Positions 16,406 through 24,662 of a stretch of DNA of 64,000 nt are shown piece after piece. Under the pieces are notes generated by a model. That model saw nothing but the letters and a program-made list of their open reading frames with translations, ran no database searches and was not told the DNA's origin. How positions within the stretch are numbered: position 1 is the first letter of the stretch; each line of letters begins with the position of its first letter. Both the position numbers and the translations under genes were made by a program. The DNA comes from Roseococcus pinisoli (lineage in GTDB: Bacteria; Pseudomonadota; Alphaproteobacteria; Acetobacterales; Acetobacteraceae), in contig NZ_JAHCDA010000001.1 of NCBI RefSeq assembly GCF_018413645.1, positions 1,302,001-1,366,000 of the forward strand. Reading direction: 5' to 3'.

Positions 16406-16558
16406 ACGAGTTTTCCTTGTTACAACCGCCCCGAAGCGAGGACGATCCGCGCGGAAGCTAGCGTGCCGCGCGGATGAATCCAGAGAAATGTTTTGACGGC
16501 CTGGCTTGACCCATGCCGCCGTCCTCCTTCAGGCACCGGGGTGCTACCCCCGGTTGTG

Positions 16559-17365
16559 TCAGGCGCCCGTGAAGGCCGGCTTGCGCTTCTCCATGAAGGC
16601 GCGGCGGCCTTCCTTGTAGTCGGCGCTGTCGAAGCAGGCGTCCTGGTCCGCGGCGATGGCGGCCATGTCGCGATCCCCGGCATCGGCCAGCACCGCGCGC
16701 ACCGTCCGCTTATTCGCGCGCAGCGACAGGGGCGCGTTCACCGCGATGGTGGAGGTAATCTTCGCGACCTCGGCGTCCAGAGTCTCGGCCGGGTAGAGCT
16801 TGTTGATGAGGCCCAGGCGCTCGGCCTCCTCGGCGGAGACGCGGCCGCCGGTCATCAGGATGAAATGCGCCTGCGCGGGGCCGACCAGCGCTACCAGGTT
16901 GCTCACCATGTCGAAGCCGTAGGCGATGCCGAGCTTGGCGGCCGGGATGCCGAACTCGCTGCCCGTGCCCGCGATCCGCATGTCGCAGGACATGGCGATG
17001 CCGAGACCGCCGCCCATGCAGAAGCCCTGGATCTTCGCGATCACGGGCTTCGGGAACTCGGCGAGCTTGAGGCGGCCGTGGCTGGTCTTCTCGTTATACT
17101 GCTTCTGCGCGTCCGCGTCGGAGCGGCTCTTCTCGAACTGGCTGATATCCGCGCCCGAGACGAAGGCCTTGCCGCCGGCGCCTTCCAGCACCACGCAGCG
17201 GATGGCGGCATCGGCCTCGAAGAGGTCCAGCGCCTCGGCCATGCCGTCCCACATCGCGATGCTCATCGCGTTGCGCTTCTCGGGCTGGTTGAACACGATG
17301 GTCCCCACGCCGTCGGCCTTGCGGGCGAGGATCTTGCCCTCGGCGAAAACCATGTCGCTCATCAT
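16559..17365 (-). CDS. Enoyl-CoA hydratase/isomerase family protein
   Basis: A crotonase-fold protein of 268 residues. The oxyanion-hole segments are visible: AFVSGADISQF near residue 67 and IQGFCMGGGLGIAMSCDMRIA near residue 112. Glu138 in SEFGIPAAKLG is at the usual position of a catalytic acid. The overlap TGATG with the upstream CoA-transferase gene indicates one transcript, and the pair probably activates and hydrates an acyl or dicarboxylic acid. ATGs at 17365 or 17362 are both possible starts. Exact specificity cannot be read from sequence. Confidence 0.88.
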   Translation of the reverse strand: MMSDMVFAEGKILARKADGVGTIVFNQPEKRNAMSIAMWDGMAEALDLFEADAAIRCVVLEGAGGKAFVSGADISQFEKSRSDADAQKQYNEKTSHGRLKLAEFPKPVIAKIQGFCMGGGLGIAMSCDMRIAGTGSEFGIPAAKLGIAYGFDMVSNLVALVGPAQAHFILMTGGRVSAEEAERLGLINKLYPAETLDAEVAKITSTIAVNAPLSLRANKRTVRAVLADAGDRDMAAIAADQDACFDSADYKEGRRAFMEKRKPAFTGA

Positions 17366-18576
17366 CAAACTCCCAGTGCCTTGGCCGCGCGCAGCGAGGC
17401 GATTTCTTCTTGGCTCATTCCGGCCTCGGTCAGGATCTCGTCGGCATGTTCGCCCAGGGCAGGCACGCCGCGCCGGATCCCGGGCTTATGGCCTTCGATG
17501 TTGATCGGCGAGCGCACCACGCCCGCGGTCCCGAGCTTCGCATGCGGTATCTGCCAGACCATGTCCAGATGCCGCACCTGCGGGTCCTCGAAGACCTCCT
17601 GGACGTTGTTGATCGGGCCGCAGGGAATGCCCGCCGCTTCCAGCCTGGCGATCCAATATTCGGAAGGATGCTGGCGCGTCAGCTCGCCGATGGCGGCGTT
17701 GACGGCCGCGCGGTCCTTCGTGCGGCCTTCCACGGTCTTCCATTCGGGCTTTTCCAGCCAGTCCTCCCGGCCCGCGACGCGGCAGAAGACCTCCCACAGC
17801 TTGGGCGAGGAGGCGGCGATGTTGATGGGCTTGTCCGCGCTCGGGAAGACGCCCATCGGCGTGTTCACCGGATGGTCGTTGCCGGCCTGACCCGCGACCT
17901 CGCCCTTCTGCAGCCAGCGCGTGGCCTGGAAGTCGAGCATGAAGACCTCGGTCTCCAGCAGGCTGGTATGGACGTAGCGGCCGCGGCCCGTCTTCTCGCG
18001 CTCGTAGAGCGCCATCATGACCGCGAAGGCCAGCAGGTTGCCGGCCGTCAGGTCGTTGATGGGGATGCCGACGCGCATCGGCCCGCGCCCCGGCTCGCCC
18101 GTGATGGACATCAGCCCGCCCATGCCCTGCGCGATCTGGTCCACGCCGCCGCGCTTCGAATAGGGGCCGGTCTGCCCGAAGCCCGAGATGCTGGCGTAGA
18201 TCAGCCGCGGGTTGAGGACGGAGAGCGTCTCGTAGTCGATCTTGAGGCGGTGCTTCACCTCCATGCGCATGTTCTCGACCACGATATCGGCCGTGGAGGC
18301 GAGACGCAGGAAGGCGGCGTGACCCTCGGGCTTCTTGAGGTCCAGCGCGATGCAGCGCTTGTTGCGATGGAGGTTCGTGAAGTCGAACCCATCCCGCTCG
18401 CCGCCCATGCCGTCATTGCTGACCGGCGGCTCCACGCGGATGATCTCGGCGCCCCAGTCGGCGAGATGGCGCACGCAGGTGGGGCCCGCGCGGGCGAGCG
18501 TCAGGTCGAGCACGCGCAGGCCATTGAGCGGCAGGGTGGTCGCGGCCTGGGCGGCGGCGGCGCTGTCATCCGGCAT
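17365..18576 (-). CDS. Family III CoA-transferase (CaiB/BaiF)
   Basis: Transfers CoA between acyl-CoA and carboxylic acids. The 403 residues carry the family III layout: LRVLDLTLARAGPTCVRHLADWGAEIIRVEPP at the start (described in parts), HRNKRCIALDLKKPEG, and SGFGQTGPYSKRGGVDQIAQG. The region where family members usually have the nucleophilic Asp reads SLLETEVFMLD here, with Glu at the apparent position; this is by eye and uncertain. It is the first gene of a two-gene unit with the enoyl-CoA hydratase. Confidence 0.88.
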   Translation of the reverse strand: MPDDSAAAAQAATTLPLNGLRVLDLTLARAGPTCVRHLADWGAEIIRVEPPVSNDGMGGERDGFDFTNLHRNKRCIALDLKKPEGHAAFLRLASTADIVVENMRMEVKHRLKIDYETLSVLNPRLIYASISGFGQTGPYSKRGGVDQIAQGMGGLMSITGEPGRGPMRVGIPINDLTAGNLLAFAVMMALYEREKTGRGRYVHTSLLETEVFMLDFQATRWLQKGEVAGQAGNDHPVNTPMGVFPSADKPINIAASSPKLWEVFCRVAGREDWLEKPEWKTVEGRTKDRAAVNAAIGELTRQHPSEYWIARLEAAGIPCGPINNVQEVFEDPQVRHLDMVWQIPHAKLGTAGVVRSPINIEGHKPGIRRGVPALGEHADEILTEAGMSQEEIASLRAAKALGV

Positions 18577-18730
18577 ATTTGTTTTCCTCTCCGGACAAAA
18601 AGTTACGACGCAAGCCCGGACCTGAACAGCCGGCCCCGGTCCAGCTCCCTAACGCCTGGGGGCAGGTGATTTACCTATCGTTAACCAAGGTCGCCGATCC
18701 TGGGACGGTCGCCCGAGAGGAATTCCGTCG

Positions 18731-19009
18731 ATGGACCCGATCCGTCCCGCCGGCGCCGCCCTTGCGCCCCGTACCCAGATCCTGCCGCACCCGCCGCCCG
18801 CGGAAGTGCCGCCTCGTGCTGCCGCCGCGCCGCCCATGCCCAATCCGACGCTTCGCCTGGATGCGAGCCTAGGCATGGTGGTGATGGAGTTCCGCAACGG
18901 GTCGGAGCAGGTGGCGCGCAGCTTGCCCAGCGAGGTGGAGCTGAAGGCCTATCGCCTCGCCCAGCGCATCGGGCTCGAGGCCGAGGCGGCCAAGCCCATC
19001 AGACGCTGA
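18731..19009 (+). CDS. FlaG-like small protein, probable
   Basis: A 92-residue protein. A Pro/Ala-rich N-terminal half is followed by LRLDASLGMVVMEFRNGSEQ and a SLPSEVELKAYR helix. This pattern resembles the C-terminal FlaG core (strand-turn-strand, then a R-x-x-P-S/P-E-x-x-L helix). FlaG proteins influence filament length in some bacteria. The match is by eye and weak. The gene lies at the edge of the flagellar cluster and is convergent with the DUF1217 gene, overlapping it by 11 bases at the stops. Confidence 0.5.
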   Translation: MDPIRPAGAALAPRTQILPHPPPAEVPPRAAAAPPMPNPTLRLDASLGMVVMEFRNGSEQVARSLPSEVELKAYRLAQRIGLEAEAAKPIRR

Positions 19010-19763
19010 GGCGCAGGCGCCAGCCGAGCAGGGCCAGCGGGCCGCCGCTGTTGGCGGCCGAATCCTGCATCGCGCGGTTCATCAGGTAGCGCTCGGCCAG
19101 CCGCTGGACTTCCTTCGGATTGTCCAGCTTGTCGAGCTTGAGGCGTGTCTGCAGCGCACGGGCCTGGGTCTCCACCGGCTGTACCGCCATGGCCTCGGGC
19201 AGGCCCAGCGCGCCGGTGATGACCCGCCGGAGGAGCGGATCCCCCAGCACGGTATAGACGTTTCCCCCCACCGCCGAGGCCCGCTCCTGGAAGATGACGG
19301 CGTCACCCAGGCCGGCCTGCCGGGTCTCCAGCTCGTCCTTCCAGCGTGCGCGCAGCAGCCCCTCGGCCAGCGTCGACTGGACCTTCGGGTCGCGCAGCGC
19401 GGCGATGCCCTTTGTTCCGAGCTGCAGCGCTTCCGCCGCCGCCTTCCAGCGCTTGTCGGCGAGGCGGTTGACGAGGCTGCGGCTCTCCGACGGATCGGAG
19501 AGCAGGGCCTGGATGGCGAGGCCCGGCTGGCTCGCCCCTTCCGGCAGGCCGAGCGCGGTCGTGACCACCTGGAGCACGCGCGGATCCCTCAGCGCCGTCC
19601 GGATATCGGGCGCCTTCTCGACCGCCTTGCGGAACTGCTCCATGGCGCGCTTCTGCATCGGCTCGCTGGCAAAGCGCGCCAGGGCCTTCGCTTCCTCCCC
19701 GGGCTGGAGCGCGCGCCGGAGGGCCGAGAGGGCTCCGCCCGCGTCATGCATGGGGATGGCCAT
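18999..19763 (-). CDS. DUF1217 flagellar-associated protein
   Basis: A helical protein of 254 residues with the repeated pattern seen in DUF1217 proteins: FRKAVEKAPDIRTALRDPRV, LQVVTTALGLPEG and VYTVLGDPLLRRVITGALGLP. This family occurs in flagellar gene clusters of Alphaproteobacteria; its function is not defined. It starts inside the 3' end of flbT (20-base overlap), so the two are coupled. No signal peptide or membrane segment is seen. Confidence 0.75.
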   Translation of the reverse strand: MAIPMHDAGGALSALRRALQPGEEAKALARFASEPMQKRAMEQFRKAVEKAPDIRTALRDPRVLQVVTTALGLPEGASQPGLAIQALLSDPSESRSLVNRLADKRWKAAAEALQLGTKGIAALRDPKVQSTLAEGLLRARWKDELETRQAGLGDAVIFQERASAVGGNVYTVLGDPLLRRVITGALGLPEAMAVQPVETQARALQTRLKLDKLDNPKEVQRLAERYLMNRAMQDSAANSGGPLALLGWRLRLSV

Positions 19764-20199
19764 GAGCCGGTGGTTCGAAGGGGTCGCGCCGCGTGGAGGG
19801 CAGCGGGGGCAGGCCCAGCACCTCCTCCTCGTGGCGCATCACGCGGCGCGCGATCTTGAGGGCGAGGTAGCAGTCATCCGCCTCGGCCGCTTCCAGCGAA
19901 TGGGCCAGCATCTCCCGCACGCTGGGCGAGGTCGTGGCCTCGATGAATTCGGCGATGAGCCGGCGTGCGGCGGCAAGGCCGGGCTCGCGCTCTTCCTCGC
20001 CGCCGATATAGGCGGTCTGCAAAGCGAAATAGATGCGGCGCGCCGGCGTGTTCGCGCCGTCCGGCGCCATGATCTGCTTGCCGAACAGGAAGCGGGCCTT
20101 GGCCGCCAGCTCGATCCGCGCCCGGTTGCGGAAGCGGATCGGCGCGCCATTCACCACCATCAGATCGCCCTGGCGCAGTTCCAATACGAGCGTGGACAT
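19744..20199 (-). CDS. flbT: Flagellum biosynthesis repressor FlbT
   Basis: FlbT is the post-transcriptional regulator of flagellin synthesis in Alphaproteobacteria, acting on the flagellin mRNA leader in Caulobacter. The 151 residues start LVLELRQGDLMVVNGAPIRF and continue with the basic RNRARIELAAKARFLFGKQIM segment, followed by a helical C-terminus. The ATG at 20199 has AAGGGG upstream; the frame extends further to 20316 without support. Its usual partner flaF and any flagellin gene are not in the window. It sits after flgL and is coupled to a DUF1217 gene. Confidence 0.9.
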   Translation of the reverse strand: MSTLVLELRQGDLMVVNGAPIRFRNRARIELAAKARFLFGKQIMAPDGANTPARRIYFALQTAYIGGEEEREPGLAAARRLIAEFIEATTSPSVREMLAHSLEAAEADDCYLALKIARRVMRHEEEVLGLPPLPSTRRDPFEPPAHGHPHA

Positions 20200-20379
20200 C
20201 TTGTTCCCCTTGCAGGCCGTGCAGGAAGCCGTGCCGGGGCCGCCTGGGCGCCCACCGTGCCTTGATCGGCGAAATCCTTGCCTTCGACGACGCGAATATT
20301 CCCGCCGCCCCGTCATAGTGGCGCGGAAGGGTTAACGAGGTTTGAAGACGGCCCATCGCTAACCGATCCATCGCCGGCC

Positions 20380-21456
20380 TCACCGCAGGAAGTTCACGAG
20401 CCTGAGCTCGCTCAGCGTTCCGATGGCGCGATAGCTGGCCTCCAGCGTCGTCTTGGTCGCCTGCAACAGCGACAGCGTCTCGGCCATGTCGACATACTGG
20501 ATATCGGCGAGCTGGCTTTCCATCACCGCGGAGAGCTGCCCATGGCGCGCCCTGGCCGTTTGCATCCGTGCCTCGACATGGCCGAGCGCGCCGGCCTCCT
20601 CGCCCAGCGCCGTCTCGGCCGAGCGGAACCCGTCTCGGATCGTCCCGACCAGCCGGTCGAATTCCAGGGGCGACGCCGTCATCTGGGCCGGCGTCAGCGC
20701 GGCCAGGCTCATCAGGCCCCGCATCAGGTCGCGCGCCCAGCTGCCAGTGGTTTCGCCCGCGCTGGTCGCGGCGGCATTGGCATTGGCCTTGATGCCATAG
20801 CCGATGACCTCGCCATCGGCGGAGGGCACGCCACGGCGTGCTTCCCGGTCAGCTGCGGCCAGCGCCTCGTCGGCCGTGAGGAAGGCCGAGAAGGGGGTGA
20901 TGCCGGCCGTCGTGCTTTGCGCGACACCCTTCGTCGCGGCGGAAACCGTCGCCGCATCGGCCGTGCCGAGATTGCCGATGGCCGTGGCGACGTCCTGCGC
21001 CATCTGGCCCGTGGCCAGCCCTTCGGGATCCGGGACGGGCGCCCGCGCGAGGTCGGTGCCGCCGAAGAGGTACTCGCCGGCATGCTGCGTGTTGAGCAGA
21101 TGCGCGACCTCCGTGAGCGCCGCGCGGGCCTGGGCCTGCACGGTGGCCAGGGAATGCGGATCCAGGCTGGTGATGCGCGTCGTCACCGTGGAGTGGAATT
21201 CCCGCGCGATCGCAGTCAGGCGGCCCAGCGCCTCCTGCATCACGCCGGTGCGGCCCAGCGCCTGGTCCATGGAGCTGCTATAGGCCTCGCGCCGTGCGAC
21301 CTCGCCGCGCAGCGAGATGAGGCGCGGCACCTCCGGCCCCAGGTCACCGAGCTGAGGGGAGCGCAGCCCGTCCGCCGATTGCCGCGTGAGGGTCGCGAGG
21401 CGCGCGCGCAGCACGGCGGTGTCGCGCGCCACGTTGCCCAGGATGTCCAGGCTCAT
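20380..21456 (-). CDS. flgL: Flagellar hook-filament junction protein FlgL
   Basis: The second junction protein between hook and filament, related to flagellin. The 358 residues have helical flagellin-like ends: an N-terminal DILGNVARDTAVLRARLATL segment and a C-terminal YVDMAETLSLLQATKTTLEASYRAIGTLSELRLVNFLR-type helix (shown in parts). The NTQHAGEYLFGGT motif near residue 125 is characteristic of FlgL. It follows flgK by 72 bases with a GGGAGA ribosome-binding site. Confidence 0.92.
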   Translation of the reverse strand: MSLDILGNVARDTAVLRARLATLTRQSADGLRSPQLGDLGPEVPRLISLRGEVARREAYSSSMDQALGRTGVMQEALGRLTAIAREFHSTVTTRITSLDPHSLATVQAQARAALTEVAHLLNTQHAGEYLFGGTDLARAPVPDPEGLATGQMAQDVATAIGNLGTADAATVSAATKGVAQSTTAGITPFSAFLTADEALAAADREARRGVPSADGEVIGYGIKANANAAATSAGETTGSWARDLMRGLMSLAALTPAQMTASPLEFDRLVGTIRDGFRSAETALGEEAGALGHVEARMQTARARHGQLSAVMESQLADIQYVDMAETLSLLQATKTTLEASYRAIGTLSELRLVNFLR

Positions 21457-21528
21457 GCCATTTCTCCCTGCGAAAGCGCAAAGGCCGCCCTGCCGTCAGT
21501 GGCGTTCGTGCGGGGCGATCCCACGGAC

Positions 21529-23064
21529 TCAGCGCCCCACACTCAGCAGCGCATCCCACATCTGCTGCGCGGTGCTCAGCACGCGCGCATTGGCCGCATA
21601 GGCATTTTGCAGCCGGATGAGATTCGCCATCTCGGCATCCGGATCCACGCCGGATTCCTGCTGGAAGCGCGCATCGAGCCCGGCCCATAGCCCTTCGGCA
21701 CGGACCCTGGCCGCGCTCGCGGCCGCGCGGTCGGCGGTCTGGGCGCCGGTGAGCGCGGCGGCATAGGCCTCGATCGACCGTGGCGGGAGGAAGGGCGAGC
21801 GCAGGCTGCCGTCGGGGCCGAGCCCGGTCGCGGGGATGGGCGGCCAGCCGGTGCCCGCGCGCACCGTCTCGCCCAGGCTGTGGTCGATGAGGCGGTCGAG
21901 CAGGATCGCGAAGCCGGCCGGGCCGCCCGCCGGATTGGTCGTGAAGGCGGTGGGACCGCCCAGCGTGTCCGCGACGTCGTGCGTGCCATCGCGCAGGAGC
22001 GCGGGATTGGCGAGGACGGTCGCATTCACGCGGATCTGGTTGGCGAAACCGATCTGCCCGCCGGCAGGGTCCGCATAGCCGAGCGTCACATCCGGAACCT
22101 GGGCGGAGGCGCCGGTGAAGAGGCGAAGCCCCTGCGCATCGAAGCGGCTCGCCATCTGCGCCGCCGCGACGTCCATCTCCGCCTGGTAGCGCGGCAGGGT
22201 CGTGTCGCGCAGGTTGATGTATTCGCCGAGCCTGCCGCCCGTGAGCTGCCGCGTGATGTCGACGCCGCCCAGCGTGATCGCGGGGATGGAGCCGCCGGGC
22301 CCGTAGAAGGCGTTCGGGCCGACCGAGGCGTTCTCGGTCGAGAAGATGTCGGCCTTCGCGTCCAGCGTCAGAGCGAGGCCGCCCTTGGTCACCAGCACCA
22401 GCCCGCCATCCGCCTGGCGCAGCGCCTGGACGGGAAGGCTTTCCGACAGGCTGGAAAGCAGCAGGTCCCGCTGGTCCTCGAGGTCGCCGGTGGGCAGGCC
22501 GCGCACCGTGTCGCCCTTGATGAGCGTCGTGAGCTCGGCGATGCCGCGCAGACTCGCATTGATACGCTGCACCTCCTCGACGATGCCGTCCTGCGCTTGC
22601 TGGCGCGCCGTGCCGATGGCCGTGGCGACCTCGCTGAAGCGGGTGGCGACGGTCGCCGCCGCCAGCACCGCGTCGCGCTGCAGGCCGGTATCGCCCGGCG
22701 CGCCGCGCAGGCCGATGAGGCGGCCGCGAAGTGCGGCGATGGTGTCGCCCAGGCTGTCGCCCGCATCGGTCGCGCCATGGACGGCCTCGATGCCCGAGAG
22801 CAGGCGTTCGCGCACTGCGGCCGCGGCGGCCTCGCCGCGCCGCAGGTCACGCTCCGCGACGAGGGCGGCATCCACCAGCCGCTGCGCCTGGCCGAGCTTG
22901 ACGCCGAGGGGCAGCCCCTCGGTGCTTAGGGAAATGGTGCTCGCGGCCTTGCGCGTATAGCCGGGCGTCTCGGCATTGGTGATGTTCTGCGCGACCTGCG
23001 CCAGGGCCCGCTGCGTGGCGAGCAGACCGCTGCGGGCGATTCCGAAGGCGAGGTCGAGGCTCAT
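21529..23064 (-). CDS. flgK: Flagellar hook-associated protein FlgK
   Basis: Hook-associated protein 1, the first junction protein on the hook. The 511 residues carry the rod/hook N-terminal signature (FGIARSGLLATQRALAQVAQNITNAETPGYTRK, described in parts). The C-terminus ends SGVDPDAEMANLIRLQNAYAANARVLST, the standard FlgK pattern. The middle domain has NLRDTTLPRYQAEMDVAA. It is transcribed from the flgE side with a 54-base gap. Confidence 0.94.
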   Translation of the reverse strand: MSLDLAFGIARSGLLATQRALAQVAQNITNAETPGYTRKAASTISLSTEGLPLGVKLGQAQRLVDAALVAERDLRRGEAAAAAVRERLLSGIEAVHGATDAGDSLGDTIAALRGRLIGLRGAPGDTGLQRDAVLAAATVATRFSEVATAIGTARQQAQDGIVEEVQRINASLRGIAELTTLIKGDTVRGLPTGDLEDQRDLLLSSLSESLPVQALRQADGGLVLVTKGGLALTLDAKADIFSTENASVGPNAFYGPGGSIPAITLGGVDITRQLTGGRLGEYINLRDTTLPRYQAEMDVAAAQMASRFDAQGLRLFTGASAQVPDVTLGYADPAGGQIGFANQIRVNATVLANPALLRDGTHDVADTLGGPTAFTTNPAGGPAGFAILLDRLIDHSLGETVRAGTGWPPIPATGLGPDGSLRSPFLPPRSIEAYAAALTGAQTADRAAASAARVRAEGLWAGLDARFQQESGVDPDAEMANLIRLQNAYAANARVLSTAQQMWDALLSVGR

Positions 23065-23118
23065 GGCCAGGCCATCCTGCAGCGCCGTTGGTTAACGAAT
23101 GATTGCCGCCGATCGGCC

Positions 23119-24420
23119 CTACCGTTTCATGTTGATCGTGTCCTGCAGCATCTCGTCGGCGGTGGTGACGACGCGCGTATTCGCCGTATAGGCGCGCTGC
23201 GCAACGATGAGCTTCGTGAACTCCGACCCGATGTCGACGTTCGACCCCTCCTGCGCGCCGACCACGAGCTTGCCCACGCCGTTGGTGGCCGCATCCGTCA
23301 CCCGCGCCTCGCCGCTCTCGATGGTGCGCATGAAGGCCTGGCCGTCGAGGCGCTGAAGCTTGTCGGGGTCGCTGAAGGCAACCAGCGGCACGCGCGCGAT
23401 GACGCGGGATTCGCCGTTATCGTAGTTCACGGCGATGTCCCCGTTCTCGCGGATCGCCAGGCCCGAATAGGCGCCGGGCGGCACGCCGTTCTGGTGCAGC
23501 GTACGAAGCGAGAAATCCGACCCCGCCTGCTGCGTGATGCCCTGCGAGACGCCGAAGCGCCCCAGGTCGAGGTTGATCGATTGGTTGCCCAGGCCGAAAT
23601 CCATGTCGAAGGCGAGCTGCACGGGCGTGTTGATGGCGCCGGCGGTGCCGTCGAAGCTGGCGATCGTGCCGTTGGGCCCGAAGGTGATCGGGATATCCAG
23701 CGGCCCCGTCGCGGGCGGCGGGGTGATGCTCATCTGCCAGCTGTTGGCGGGGCCGGGCACGGGCGGCGGCCCCGCGCTGCCCGGCGTCTGCGCGAAGGTC
23801 AGCGTCAGGGCGTGGCGCTTGCCGAGTTGGTCGTAGACCTCGACCTGCGTGCTGAAGCTTCGCGCGTCGCCCGGCGTGGCCGGCGGATCGATGGCGGGAA
23901 GATTGGCGGAGATTTCGATGTTCGAGGTCGCGATCGGATTGAAGACCTGCTGGCTCACGCGCACGGGCGTCAGCATGGTGCGGTCGACCGTGCCGTTCTG
24001 GTCCACCGGCCAGCCCTGCAGGTAGTAGTCGGCGCCGTTCACCAGATAGCCGTCCCGGTTCATCCGGAAATCGCCGGCCCGGGTGTAGAACTGCCGCTCG
24101 TCGAAGGAGGGCAGCCCGTTGGAGCTGCCGCGCGCCAGGGCCACCGAGAAGAAGCCCTGTCCGCCGATGGCGAGCGAGAGCGGATTCTCGCTCTGCTCGA
24201 TCGTGCCCTGGATGGAGTTGGTGTAGTCCGGGCGGGCGAGGACGGCGCCGGGCGCATGCAGCGTCTGGCTTGACTGCGTGACGAGGCTGACGAAGTTGGT
24301 GTCGATGCGCTTGAAGCCGGTGCTCTGGCTGTTCGCGAGGTTGTCGGAGATGTGGCCGAGAGCGCGAGCCTGGGCATTGAGGCCCGAGATGGCCGTCGTC
24401 ATGGCGCCGAACACGGACAT
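23119..24420 (-). CDS. flgE: Flagellar hook protein FlgE
   Basis: The structural subunit of the hook. The 433 residues begin MSVFGAMTTAISGLNAQARA, with the SDNLANSQSTGFKRIDTNF rod-protein signature. The C-terminus ends SNVDIGSEFTKLIVAQRAYTANTRVV followed by DEMLQDTINM, as in hook and distal-rod proteins. The ATG at 24420 has AAGGGG upstream. A sigma-54-type promoter lies at 24474-24488 on this strand, about 42 bases downstream of whose predicted start the gene begins. The gene is divergent from fliK. Confidence 0.93.
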   Translation of the reverse strand: MSVFGAMTTAISGLNAQARALGHISDNLANSQSTGFKRIDTNFVSLVTQSSQTLHAPGAVLARPDYTNSIQGTIEQSENPLSLAIGGQGFFSVALARGSSNGLPSFDERQFYTRAGDFRMNRDGYLVNGADYYLQGWPVDQNGTVDRTMLTPVRVSQQVFNPIATSNIEISANLPAIDPPATPGDARSFSTQVEVYDQLGKRHALTLTFAQTPGSAGPPPVPGPANSWQMSITPPPATGPLDIPITFGPNGTIASFDGTAGAINTPVQLAFDMDFGLGNQSINLDLGRFGVSQGITQQAGSDFSLRTLHQNGVPPGAYSGLAIRENGDIAVNYDNGESRVIARVPLVAFSDPDKLQRLDGQAFMRTIESGEARVTDAATNGVGKLVVGAQEGSNVDIGSEFTKLIVAQRAYTANTRVVTTADEMLQDTINMKR

Positions 24421-24473
24421 GGAAAGCCCCTTCACGAGGATGCGACCCGGGGTGTTCCGGGCCCATCGCTGAC

Positions 24474-24488
24474 GCATGCGCCGTGCCA
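24474..24488 (-). promoter_or_regulatory. Sigma-54-type promoter for flgE
   Basis: On the minus strand TGGCACGGCGCATGC matches TGGCAC-N5-TTGC with the invariant GG and GC ten bases apart; only the first T of the -12 block differs. The predicted start is near 24462, about 42 bases before flgE. Confidence 0.65.
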
Positions 24489-24582
24489 GGGCAGGGGCCG
24501 CCGTGAGCGGCAAGGATTGCCGCCTTCCGGGCCGGATGTGCCGGTCGATGGGTGTGTCCTGCCGGCATCGCGGCCGCTGCGC

Positions 24583-24597
24583 TGGCCCGGCTCTTGC
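24583..24597 (+). promoter_or_regulatory. Sigma-54-type promoter for fliK-flgD
   Basis: TGGCCCGGCTCTTGC matches the Caulobacter-type consensus TGGCCC-N5-TTGC with exact GG-N10-GC spacing. The predicted start is near 24609, about 54 bases before fliK. Confidence 0.7.
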
Positions 24598-24662
24598 GAG
24601 AGCATCGCGCCGGGCATCGGGCCCAGCGGCGGCGGTTGCCGTGACCTCGCAGGGACGACGCC

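Noticed and set aside
20248-20262. Sigma-54-like element on the minus strand before flbT (GGCACGGTGGGCGC)
   Set aside because: The -24 block is good but the -12 block is GCGC; GG-N10-GC occurs often by chance at this GC content.
23105-23119. GC-N10-CC geometry before flgK suggesting another sigma-54 promoter
   Set aside because: Neither block matches the consensus beyond the invariant dinucleotides.
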